64,000 nucleotides of DNA from Mantamonas sphyraenae. Taxonomy: Eukaryota > CRuMs > Mantamonadidae. This document shows, piece by piece, positions 55,964-64,000 of the stretch; position 1 is the stretch's first letter, and every line of letters begins with the position of its first letter. The stretch covers positions 62,001-126,000 of the forward strand of contig JAPMXV010000036.1 of the NCBI GenBank assembly GCA_026936335.1. The letters are read 5' to 3'. The position numbers and the translations under genes were made by a program. The notes under the pieces were generated by a model, which saw only the letters and a list, made by a program, of their open reading frames with translations, searched no databases and was not told the DNA's origin.

Positions 55964-56033
55964 TCATTTGCACCGTGGCTGTGGCTCCATCCTCCCCCGG
56001 GGACGGGTGGGGGGGTGTGGAGAAGGAGCGACG

Positions 56034-57536
56034 ATGCTGACCCTCTTCGCGGCGCACGATGGCCCGAAAACCGCACCGGCCACACAGGTCCTGGAGAGCG
56101 AGTTGAGGCCTCCGTTCCGACACAAAATGGTGAACGAGACGTTTCATGTGCTGATGGACACTGATTCGGAACTGTGGCGTGTGAGCTGCGCGAGTGCGGC
56201 GCAGTCGTATGAGTTTGGGGCGGTGGTGAAGCACGTGCTGCAGTTCATGGAGCAGGAAGAGCTGGCACGCATGCTGGGCGAGTCCAACCTGGACGCCTGC
56301 GACATTGTGTTGCACCGCACCACCTCCGTCACCGTGTTCCGCTACGACGAGAGCATGGATGGCACACGCAGCAGCGGTGAGGAAGGGAAGAAAGACAGGG
56401 AAGAGGGCCAAGCAACAACATCAACAACAGGAGCAGCAGGAGCAGCAGCAGCAGGTGGCCGCTGGGTGACTGCCAATCCAGACCGGGTGGCACCCAGTGT
56501 GCTCTTTCTCACCTGCTACGCCGACCCGACGGAACTCGTGTACAAATTCCGTTTGGTGGAGGTCAACTCGGCGAGTGGGCGCTCGCACGTGAACCTGCTC
56601 CTGGCGCCGGATCTGCCGTACCAGATGGTCAGCGACACGTGGCATGTGTTCACAGACATGCAGTACAACACATGGGGGCTGCTGTTTCACACTGCGGACG
56701 ACGCCGATCTGTTTGCAGAAGACTTTATGGCCATTGTCGACCACCTGCACGCCCTCACACGCACGGAAGGCCTGGCCGACGTCAACGCCGTGGCTCAGAT
56801 GTACTTTAACATGGAGTATATGATCAACGCCCAGATTGCACAGGTGGACGTGGAGGAGGTGATTGCTCCCGTGGATCTGCCGGACATGGAGCAGTTGGCA
56901 CAGGAAAAGGCGGCGTGGGAAAAGGCCAATCGGGATTCGGTGGGCAGCAGCAGCAGCGCAGACGGAAACACAGGCGGGGCCGCAGGCGCAGCGGGAGGCA
57001 CAGGAGCGGGCGCAACAGGCGGGGCTGGAGGACACTCTACGTCGGGATTGCATGGTTCGGGGTCGTCGAGTGCGTTGAACACGTCGTCCAAGGGCATTTT
57101 GGGAGACATCATCAGCGGGGGCCTGAAGGGCAGCGCCTCAAACGTGTCGCTGCCGGATGCGCCGCTGGAGGCGGTGGAGTTTGAGAAGCTGTGTTTCCAT
57201 GGCAACGAACGCAAGGTGCTTGCAATCATCGAAGCACGCATGGTGGATCTGACACACAAGAACGCGTTTGGGGAGACGTGGCTGCACGTGACGGCCAACA
57301 TTGGCAAGCGACGCATTGTGGAGGCGTTGATTGCCTCGGGGGAACTCAACGTGGATGAACAGACCGCACGTGGTGAGACTGCACTGCACATTGCTGCAAA
57401 GGCAAACCATGGCAAGGTGGTGCGAGCCCTCCTCGACGGCGGTGCATCCACATCCCTCAAGAACGAGGACGATGAACTCGCCTACGATGTTGCCCCGCGA
57501 CGTGTCAAGGCTGTCTTTGATGCCTTCAAGGCCTGA
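56034..57536 (+). CDS. Tandem EVH1-like and ankyrin-repeat protein
   Basis: 500 residues in one exon. Two EVH1 (WH1)-like units: the first ends with ETFHVLMDTDSELWRVSC and FGAVVKHVLQF; the second has TSVTVFRYDES, a 40-residue low-complexity loop insert, RWVTANPDRV, YKFRLVEVN and DTWHVFTDMQYNTWGLLF, which mirrors the FHQWRD...GLNF core of VASP-type EVH1 domains. EVH1 domains bind proline-rich ligands and actin regulators. A Gly/Ala/Thr-rich linker follows, then about three ankyrin repeats (GETWLHVTANIGKRRIVEAL, RGETALHIAAKANHGKVVRA). The first unit lacks its initial strands, so the true start may lie upstream. The stop sits in a heptamer repeat that ends all three frames. Confidence 0.72.
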   Translation: MLTLFAAHDGPKTAPATQVLESELRPPFRHKMVNETFHVLMDTDSELWRVSCASAAQSYEFGAVVKHVLQFMEQEELARMLGESNLDACDIVLHRTTSVTVFRYDESMDGTRSSGEEGKKDREEGQATTSTTGAAGAAAAGGRWVTANPDRVAPSVLFLTCYADPTELVYKFRLVEVNSASGRSHVNLLLAPDLPYQMVSDTWHVFTDMQYNTWGLLFHTADDADLFAEDFMAIVDHLHALTRTEGLADVNAVAQMYFNMEYMINAQIAQVDVEEVIAPVDLPDMEQLAQEKAAWEKANRDSVGSSSSADGNTGGAAGAAGGTGAGATGGAGGHSTSGLHGSGSSSALNTSSKGILGDIISGGLKGSASNVSLPDAPLEAVEFEKLCFHGNERKVLAIIEARMVDLTHKNAFGETWLHVTANIGKRRIVEALIASGELNVDEQTARGETALHIAAKANHGKVVRALLDGGASTSLKNEDDELAYDVAPRRVKAVFDAFKA

Positions 57537-57553
57537 GGCCTGAGGCCTGAGGC
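57531..57553 (+). repeat. GGCCTGA heptamer repeat that closes all three frames at the stop
   Basis: Three near-identical heptamers (GGCCTGA) follow each other at the end of the ankyrin gene. Because seven is one more than two codons, the TGAs at about 57534, 57541 and 57548 fall in three different frames. Confidence 0.9.
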
Positions 57554-57714
57554 GCGCAGGGGCTGGCAACACGAAAAGCCAGGAACCCCCCTTTTTTGGC
57601 ACACACACACACACATACACACTCGGGGGTTTACGGGCACCACAAAAAGGGGAAGTATTGCGGATAAACACATACAGATACACCAAACCACACAGAAACA
57701 TTGGTCGTTCGCAG

Positions 57715-58447
57715 ATGGACGACTTTGATCTGCGTACGCACGATGCGACGCTGGAGTACGATCCGGAGACGGACCCGCATTTGACGTACCACAGGCGGAT
57801 AATGCAGTCACGACGAGGATCGGTGGACGATGTGAATCCGTACAACATCCGTGTGATTGAAGTGTACTCGCCGACGAGGGAGCAGCAGGCAGAGGCGGCA
57901 GCCAGGTTGGCCAAGCCCCGTGTGGTTAATCCGGACGCGCTGGCCCGCAAGGTGGAGCGAGAACGCAGGAAGACGCTGGAAAAGGAGAAAAAGGCACGGG
58001 TGAAGCTGGAACGTCGGTTCAACGAGGTGAGCCGCACGCAGGTGAAGAAAAAGAACAAAAAGCTGAGCAAGGCCAAGCTGGCGCGTGTTTTGCAACGGTT
58101 GGCCAAGCCTCAAACGCCGAAAGAACCGGAACAGCCAAAGCTGGTCAAGACGCTGCCCAAGGGACACATCCAACGGGCAGTGCAACGGTTATCCCAGAGT
58201 GGACGCCAGGAGGGCAACGAGGGCGATGGAGTCAAGGCATGGCAACAGCAGCGGAGCAGCGGGCCGTCGTTCCGGCCGGCAAGCGCCAATCCGGGGATTG
58301 GGCCAGCCCCAGCGCCACCCAAGCGTCCCACACGCCCTGCATCTGCCTCGGCCACTCAACAGCGCAAAGTGTACGAACGACTGTACCAGGGCTCCCAACG
58401 ACCCATGCACAGACGTCCGTCGAGGCCGCTGTCGTCCAGCCAGTATC

Positions 58448-58482
<35 letters not shown>

Positions 58483-59586
58483 GGCAGCAACTCGCGACGA
58501 GGAAGCACGGGTGGGGTCGGAGGAGGGGCCACGGGACGAAGCCGACCACAATCCGCACCCACAGAGCGTCGGGAGTACACAGGGGCAAGCCGACGAGGGA
58601 GTGGCAGCAGCAGTGCGTTGGTGTCGCACCATGCTCGTCGTCCACATCACCAGGGGGGCACAGCACAGGAGAAGGGGGTGGTGGTGGAGGATGAGGGACA
58701 GGGAATGGGTGGGTTGAGCAAGAAGCGTCTGCTGATCCATTTGTATCACCAGGACAGACACAACGGGGAACCGAACTGTCGGGCGGATGCGCGTGGGCAG
58801 CGTGCGTCACCGTCACACACGCTGACGGTGTCACGTAACGTGGCCAACATGACGGCGGTGATGCGTGCGTGTGTGCGTGCGCACACGGGTTCGATCCACG
58901 ACCACGACCGGTGGGTGTTGTACGACGCCGTGTCGGGCCAGGCGTTGCGTGACGTGAAGCAATTGCGTCGCGTCAACGACCTCGTGCTGCTCCTCGACTC
59001 GGATGCACTGCTGCATCGCAAACACATCACCGCACACGAGAGGCGCCGGGCTGTGCGTGAGTGCACACGGTGCGGGGCCCTGTTTTGTATGGCCGACGAG
59101 AGCACCTCGTGTGCGTACCATCCGGGCAAGCATCGCGACGGCATTTGGCTTTGTTGCCGTCGCGGCTACGACGACGGAGAGCCGTGCAAGAGTACCAACA
59201 GCCACGTGGGCGGAATTGTCATGCCCATGAAGCTTGCACCGCATGCAGCAGCAGGGGGAGCCCACGACGACGGGCACCACGTCGGCGAGGACACACACAC
59301 AAGCATGGATTTGGAGGACGATGACGACGACGACGACGATGACGATGAGGATGACCTCATGCTGCTTTCCAACCTGACTGGAGGGAGCAGCAGTGGGGAC
59401 GAGGAGGATGCAGGCAAGCACCATGCGGGTGCATCCCAAAGCCGGCGTCGTGAGTCGGGTGGGTTGCAGCGAGTGGATGAAGAGGAGGAGGGCAAGAGGA
59501 GGAGGAGGAGGAGGAGCACAGGGCAGGCGTGCCATGGCTGGCTCCTCGTCAACGTCTTCCTCCTCATCCTCCACTTCCAGTGGTAG
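57715..59586 (+). CDS. Doublecortin-like protein with CHORD-like zinc module (possible 5' part of a larger gene)
   Basis: 623 residues. The N terminus (MDDFDLRTHDATLEYD) is followed by a basic coiled region, Ser/Arg-rich stretches with microtubule-protein character, then a doublecortin-like ubiquitin fold (LSKKRLLIHLYHQDRHNG, HDRWVLYDAVSGQALRDVKQ). The next segment has CTRCGALFCMADESTSCAYH-PGKH, W-L-CC and DDGEPCKSTNSHVGG, a spacing like CHORD zinc domains (C-x2-C, C-x2-H-P-G, W-x-C-C, C-x5-H). An Asp run and an Arg-rich tail follow. Near 59500 the sequence enters a GGA repeat, and another frame stays open to 60763; the last 20 or so residues here (HGWLLVNVFLLILHFQW) look like out-of-frame reading. 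A cytoskeletal, perhaps ciliary, role is an inference. Confidence 0.6.
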
Positions 59587-60763
59587 CAGCAGCAGCAGTG
59601 GTTCACCATCCACGCCACGACGACACAAGCGACGCAAGGCACGCTTCTCCAAACAGACGGTGTCTCGGCTGTCCAAGCCACGCAACCCGCAGCCGTCCGA
59701 GGCGACGCAGCGGTGGATCGAATCGAAACAGCCGAAACCGGGCAAAAAGATGCGTGTGCCAGCCGCACGGTGGGCAGAACTCAGCACGCCGCGACGCACA
59801 AGCACACCGTCACCCTCACGGGAGGCATCCTCCTCGCCAAACAGCCGGGGGAGAGCACGTGGACGGCGTCCACACACGGCGTCACGGCGTCCGGGCAGGG
59901 GCAGAGACAGCCCAGTGACACCACGGAGCGATCGCAGCAGCAGCAACCATGGTGGGGGTGGTGGTGGTGGTGGTGGAGGAGGAGGAGGACGCAAGAGACC
60001 CACCACCGCCCGCGCACGCATGCAAGCGTACAGGCCGTTTGCCAAGGAGGAACAGGAGTTCCAGGCAGCCAAGCGGGAACACATTCTGGAAGAGCGACGA
60101 CGACGCGCAGAGGCACGCAGCCAAGGCACAGAGCCAAGGAGACCGACGACAGCGTCACGCAAGAAGCGATTCACATCCACGTCTGCGTCCAACACGCCAC
60201 GCAAACGCACATCCGCTGCGTCCTCGGCTTCGGCTTCGGCAAACCCAAGCAACACAAAGGCACGTGCACCCTCCCCGGCGGCGGTTGTGGAACGGCAGGA
60301 TTCAAAGGCGTCCGTGCGATCGACCGGCAGCCGTCGCAGCAACGCATCGGCATCGGCCTCACCGCGTCCATGGCATGGCAGGCGTCGATCGCGACGCACG
60401 TCGACCCATTCCGGCGGCGGCGATGTGCAGGAGGAGACGTATGTGTCGTCGTCCACCGCCTCGTTGTTTGAACAGCAGTATGACAACAGCAGCGGGTCGG
60501 CAAGCGGCGCAGGTGCAGGTGCAGGTGCAGGCGGCGGTGCGGCAGATGCGTTTGCTCGCCAGCTGGCCAGGCAGAGGGAGCTGGCAGCATTGAAAAAGGT
60601 GCAGGCGGCGCAACAGGAGGAACAGCAGCTGGCAGACGCTGCCGCCGCCGCCTCGGGCTCACGCACAGGCACCGATTGGAACGCAGACAGCGATGATGAC
60701 GATGACGATGATGATGATGACGATTCCGGATGGCTGAACAGTGCATTGTCCTTGGGGAAATGA
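59534..60763 (+). CDS. Ser/Arg/Gly-rich disordered protein or 3' part of the doublecortin-like gene
   Basis: 409 residues from the ATG at 59534 (context GCCATGG): poly-Ser, then basic segments with RKARFSKQ and WIESKQPKPGKKMRVPAARW, a Gly run, KRPTTARARMQAYRPFAKEE, a helix LARQRELAALKKVQAAQQEE, an Asp run and the end WLNSALSLGK. Low complexity dominates; no domain is recognised. Its first 53 nt overlap the end of the preceding frame. A one-base change in the GGA repeat near 59490-59515 would fuse the two into one protein of about 1,030 residues, which I consider more likely than overlapping genes. The donor GTGAGT near 59449 is in the wrong phase for the nearby acceptors. Confidence 0.55.
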   Translation: MAGSSSTSSSSSSTSSGSSSSSGSPSTPRRHKRRKARFSKQTVSRLSKPRNPQPSEATQRWIESKQPKPGKKMRVPAARWAELSTPRRTSTPSPSREASSSPNSRGRARGRRPHTASRRPGRGRDSPVTPRSDRSSSNHGGGGGGGGGGGGGRKRPTTARARMQAYRPFAKEEQEFQAAKREHILEERRRRAEARSQGTEPRRPTTASRKKRFTSTSASNTPRKRTSAASSASASANPSNTKARAPSPAAVVERQDSKASVRSTGSRRSNASASASPRPWHGRRRSRRTSTHSGGGDVQEETYVSSSTASLFEQQYDNSSGSASGAGAGAGAGGGAADAFARQLARQRELAALKKVQAAQQEEQQLADAAAAASGSRTGTDWNADSDDDDDDDDDDDSGWLNSALSLGK

Positions 60764-60811
60764 ACGACGACCTTCAAGCCAATCAAAAATCCCGTACCCC
60801 GTCCTTCCTCC

Positions 60812-61046
60812 ATGCCTGCGTCGGAGCTGTGGACACAACCAGTCTTGTGCGAAGGTCTACACGAGGGGACTGCGTGTGGCAAGGAGGCCTCACTCGAGTG
60901 TCGCGACTGCGACGCCTGGTACTGCGATCAATGCTCGGGCAGCGCACACGCACACGGCCGCAAGCGTGATCACACACACCTGCACGACTTGCCCCTTCTC
61001 AAACAACGTCGCGAACAGCTCACGGAAGTGTGCGGCGAATGTTCAC

Positions 61047-61087
<41 letters not shown>

Positions 61088-63866
61088 GTGTGTGTTCTGT
61101 GCAGACGCTCACCCCTTGCCCCCCCATCCTCATCAACCGCAGAACACCGCCACTTGGGAATGTACAGGCAAGGGATGTGGTGGCGAGGCCTTTTGCGACT
61201 CGTGCACACATGCCATCCATGCAGAGGGCGAGATGAAGCTGCACGAAGAGCAGGGCCATCTCCAGAGTGAGTTCTTTTTCCGTGGTGCGCCTGGGTTTGC
61301 TGATTCCTCCCACCGCTAACAACCGTCCCTTTTTGCTCCTTACAGAAATCCCTGTGCGCGCAGACGTCCAATGTGCCGCCTGCGAGCAGTGGACTGATAT
61401 CAACAGCGCCTATCTGCCTTCCGTGTGTCTCCATCCGCTGTGTGCCAATGTGCGTTTGCCCGACTGCACTGCCTTCCCAAGTCCGTCCGTGTGGTTGTTC
61501 ACTCACACCGCCCTCGCTTCGCCCTCCTTCCCCCCGTCTTCCCCCCTGCTCCCTCCCACACAGTGCTTCTCAGCTGCTGTGCAACAATCTCAGCTGTTCC
61601 ACTCCACACTCCGCTGTCCCACCGAGGTGCGTTTCTCGCCAAACGCCTCCATCTCCTTCCCCCAGCCGGCCGTTCTCTTCATAGTGTGCCCTTGCTCACC
61701 CGAACCCACTCACCACACCCCCCAAAACAGGCATGTGAAGTTGCCCTCGAACCTGCCTCCACGGCACAGGTCGTATCTATGGACCCACAGGGCAATTCCT
61801 CCTCGTCTTCTTCTTCAACCACCACCACCTCCTCCTCTGTTGCTGCAGGCGTGTCATCCACCCCTGTGCTTGGGTCAGGGACCAACACACTCCCTTCCAG
61901 CTCGTCTGCCGTGCGCCCCGGCCTGTATTGTGTCATCTGCCAGGAGGACAAAGAGTCTGAGCATCTGTACTTTCCCGACCAATGCCCACACCGCATGTGC
62001 TACCCGTGTGCCCGCGAGTACATGTGGCAATCCTTCATCGCCAACGATCTCGACGCCATCGAATGCTTCCAGACCGGATGCACCTGTGTGTTTTCCCGCC
62101 AGGAGATCGGCGTCATGTGTCGCTACGAGGAAGATTCGGCCGACGACAAACAGCAGGAGCTCATACGTGCCTTTGGCATCCTTGCCACCGGTGGCCGTTG
62201 GGTGCCTCCATCTCGCTTCCGCACCTCTCAACCCCGCCAAGGCACACCAGCAACCCAGTCACAACCAGAACCACAACCAGAGCCCCACATGGGCATCGTC
62301 GTTCGTCACCCATCCGACGGCACCCAGGTTGGCCTGGTCGAATACACCGCCGCCCACCGCCTTGACTCTGTCAGCCTGGACAATGCAGTCGTCCAGGAGT
62401 GCGACCGATGCAAGGCAAAGGTGAAGGACACGGGCTTCTACTGTCCCGAATGCGTGCACCTCCTGTGCTTGGAATGCATGTTTGCCGTCCACGACACTGT
62501 CGATGGCCACAATCCCAAGATGCTTGCAGAGGCGCTGGCCGAACATGCGGCGCGTCGTAGCGCACGGCCACATGGAAGCATCCCCGCCAACAATGGCGCC
62601 ACCACCGGTGATTCACAGCGAGACAACGAGGGCAATGACAATGCCACAGTGGTGGTGGTTGCCCCCGAACCGGAACCGGAGCCAGAACCGGAACCGGAAC
62701 CGGAACCGCCTGCGTTTCCGTGTGTTGTGTGTCACACCGAATACCCAGAGCCTGTGGCAGCGGTGCATGATGACCACACTGTGTGTGAGGGATGCATGAG
62801 CAAGGCCGTGCAAAAGGCCATTGGCAACAGCACACTGCAGCAGATGCATTGTCCGGAGCCCGAGTGCGGCGTCTCTTGCGACTTTGAGACCATTGTGCGT
62901 GTGGTGAGCGACGTGGCACTCAAGGAGCAGGTGGCAGCGGAGTATTGGAAGGACCCGCCACAGACCTACGAGTGTTCCGTGTGCCTCGATGACGATCTGG
63001 AGTTGGAGGACATGCGCACGCTGGATTGCGACCATCGCTTCTGCGAGGATTGTCTGTGCAGGAACTTTGAGGAGCGCATCAGCACACGCACCACACAGAT
63101 GGTGTGCATGCAGGCTGGCTGCCAGGTGCCCATTGCCCAAGCCCTCGTCCAGGACATCCTCACCAACAATGGCAAGGCCGATCTCTTTGCCACCTTTGAG
63201 ACCTTTCAACTCGAGGATCGCTTCTTGCGCAAGCACGGCGAGTATTGCCCGCTGTGCCACTCAGGTTACGTCACCGAAGGCCTCAACCCTGAGGTCAAGC
63301 GCGTGACCTGTCCCAACTGCCGCGAGTCCATCTGCCGCTCCTGTGCAGTGCAGTGGCACACCGACATGACCTGTGCTGATTACGTGTCCACGTTTCGCAA
63401 TCCCAACGCAGAAAGCGACCGCCGCTGGCTGGAGCGCTTCACAAAGGCGTGTCCCGAGTGCAGGACGCCCGTGCTGTACATGGACGAGGAGAACAGGCCC
63501 AAGGAGGCGTGCAACCACATGACATGCGGTGCCTGCGACCACGAGTTTTGCATGATTTGCCTCGAGGCATACAAGACCGGCCACTACTCACGCGACACCA
63601 CCGAGTGTCCCATTTCCAACATCAAGATCTACCAGGACAAGAACGAGGGCCACATTGTCAAGATGAAGGAGAGCCATCCCTTCAACAGCTTCACCGTGGC
63701 ACGCTACGACCCGCAGCAGCCCGACGACGCCGCCGAGCTCAAACCAGACAAGCGGACGGTTGTCATTCATGTCAATTCTACAAACAATCTCATCTTCCAG
63801 GTTGTCTGTCCCAAGGGCCCCTGTCCCTACGAAATCTACGACAGCGCGGAACTGGCCGCCGAGTGA
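60812..63866 (+). CDS. RBR-type E3 ubiquitin ligase with B-box-like fingers and three RING1-like modules
   Basis: Transfers ubiquitin through a Cys-thioester in RING2. Six exons; intron 1 starts with a (GT)n run. In order: two B-box-like zinc modules (ECRDCDAWYCDQCSGSAHAH; WECTGKGCGGEAFCDSCTHA), a third Cys module, a Ser-rich stretch, RING1-like module 1 (CVICQEDKESEHLYF...), a B-box/ZZ-like module (CDRCKAKVKDTGFYCPEC), an Pro-Glu repeat, RING1-like module 2 (CVVCHTEYPEPVAAVH...), and canonical RING1 (ECSVCLDDDLELEDMRTLDC). IBR follows (YCPLCHSGYV...TCPNCRESICRSC), then RING2 (CPECRTPVLY..., catalytic Cys in KEACNHMTC). A C-terminal beta domain (ending AELAAE) follows. Start ATG 60812, 47 bp after the preceding stop. 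Confidence 0.92.
61049..61086 (+). repeat. (GT)n microsatellite that forms a splice donor in the RBR ligase gene
   Basis: Exon 1 ends ...TGTTCACAG at 61048 and the intron starts directly with about 19 GT units. Every unit is a possible donor, and slippage by one unit shifts the frame. The acceptor is near 61142 (ACCGCAG). Confidence 0.85.
62665..62708 (+). repeat. Pro-Glu codon repeat in the RBR ligase
   Basis: CCGGAA/CCAGAA hexamers encode about nine Glu-Pro units just before the second RING1-like module. Confidence 0.85.
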
Positions 63867-63894
63867 GCGCCCACTGAGCGCCCACGCTGCTGCC

Positions 63895-64000
63895 TCACTC
63901 GCGCTCGTACAGGCAATAGAACACATTCGTACACACGCGATGCTCGTGATCCTCCTTGTCCGCACCGTGCACCTGCATGCGCGCCTCGTCCTCCCTGTTG
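63895..64000 (-). CDS. C-terminal end of another gene, cut by the window edge
   Basis: An open frame on the minus strand enters from the window end and stops with TGA at 63895, giving NREDEARMQVHGADKEDHEH and ending VFYCLYERE. The stop is 28 bp from the RBR stop, matching the tight convergent spacing seen elsewhere. 34 residues are too few to name a family. Confidence 0.5.
   Translation of the reverse strand, partial: NREDEARMQVHGADKEDHEHRVCTNVFYCLYERE

Noticed and set aside
1-64000. tRNA, rRNA, snRNA genes or transposons
   Set aside because: I looked for tRNA arms, rRNA-like blocks, terminal repeats and reverse transcriptase or transposase motifs and saw none I could support by eye.

Overview
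This is nuclear DNA of a compact, GC-rich eukaryote, probably a free-living flagellated protist. Thirty-three protein-coding loci fit in 64 kb, about one per 1.9 kb. Genes lie on both strands and many contain short GT-AG introns (about 60-350 nt, donors such as GTGCGT, GTGAGT, GTAGGT or GTATGT, acceptors CAG). Coding regions carry long Ser, Asp or Glu runs from trinucleotide tracts, and introns carry (CA)n/(GT)n. A dynein-2 heavy chain and CFAP91 imply a motile cilium built by intraflagellar transport. A metallo-beta-lactamase cyclic-nucleotide phosphodiesterase of the Dictyostelium GbpA type, a class II CPD photolyase and an RBR ligase fit a unicellular opisthokont, apusomonad or amoebozoan relative. 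This placement is inference; I cannot name the species.

Layout. 1-13.8 kb, all minus strand: dynein-2 heavy chain (cut by the window edge), eIF5B, a CELF-type three-RRM protein and a CTP-transferase-family membrane enzyme. 14-19.6 kb: cyclic-nucleotide phosphodiesterase, signal peptidase subunit SPCS2 and a PKA regulatory subunit. 19.7-32.6 kb: a His-rich secreted protein, a GT8-like glycosyltransferase, SF3B3, a 52-residue Cys-rich microgene with a 22-nt first coding exon, RagA/B GTPase, an EF-hand protein and CFAP91. 32.6-45.2 kb: a 61-residue membrane micropeptide, an unknown helical protein, CIAO3, medium-chain acyl-CoA dehydrogenase, an EGF-plus-multi-TM protein, photolyase and an O-GlcNAc-transferase-like protein with a signal sequence. 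45.2-64 kb: MYND protein, a candidate secreted copper (histidine-brace) protein, a candidate papain-fold peptidase, a PDI-like protein with a CxxS site, PIG-A, a saposin-purple acid phosphatase fusion, a small ORF, an EVH1-ankyrin protein, a doublecortin/CHORD-like locus, an RBR E3 ligase with extra RING1-like modules, and the end of one more gene.

Gene organisation. Eight divergent pairs share 47-229 bp between start codons (tightest: EF-hand/CFAP91, 47 bp). Convergent genes come as close as 6 bp stop to stop, so their transcripts must overlap. Several genes share a cell role: cilium (dynein-2, CFAP91, perhaps the EF-hand and doublecortin-like proteins), cyclic-nucleotide signalling (phosphodiesterase and PKA-R one gene apart), and the secretory pathway (SPCS2, PIG-A, PDI-like, glycosyltransferases).

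Quality caveat. Five loci show reading-frame breaks of one or two bases (dynein, CELF-like, acyl-CoA dehydrogenase, OGT-like and probably the doublecortin-like locus). These may be assembly errors, mutations or mis-modelled splicing and should be checked before the proteins are used.
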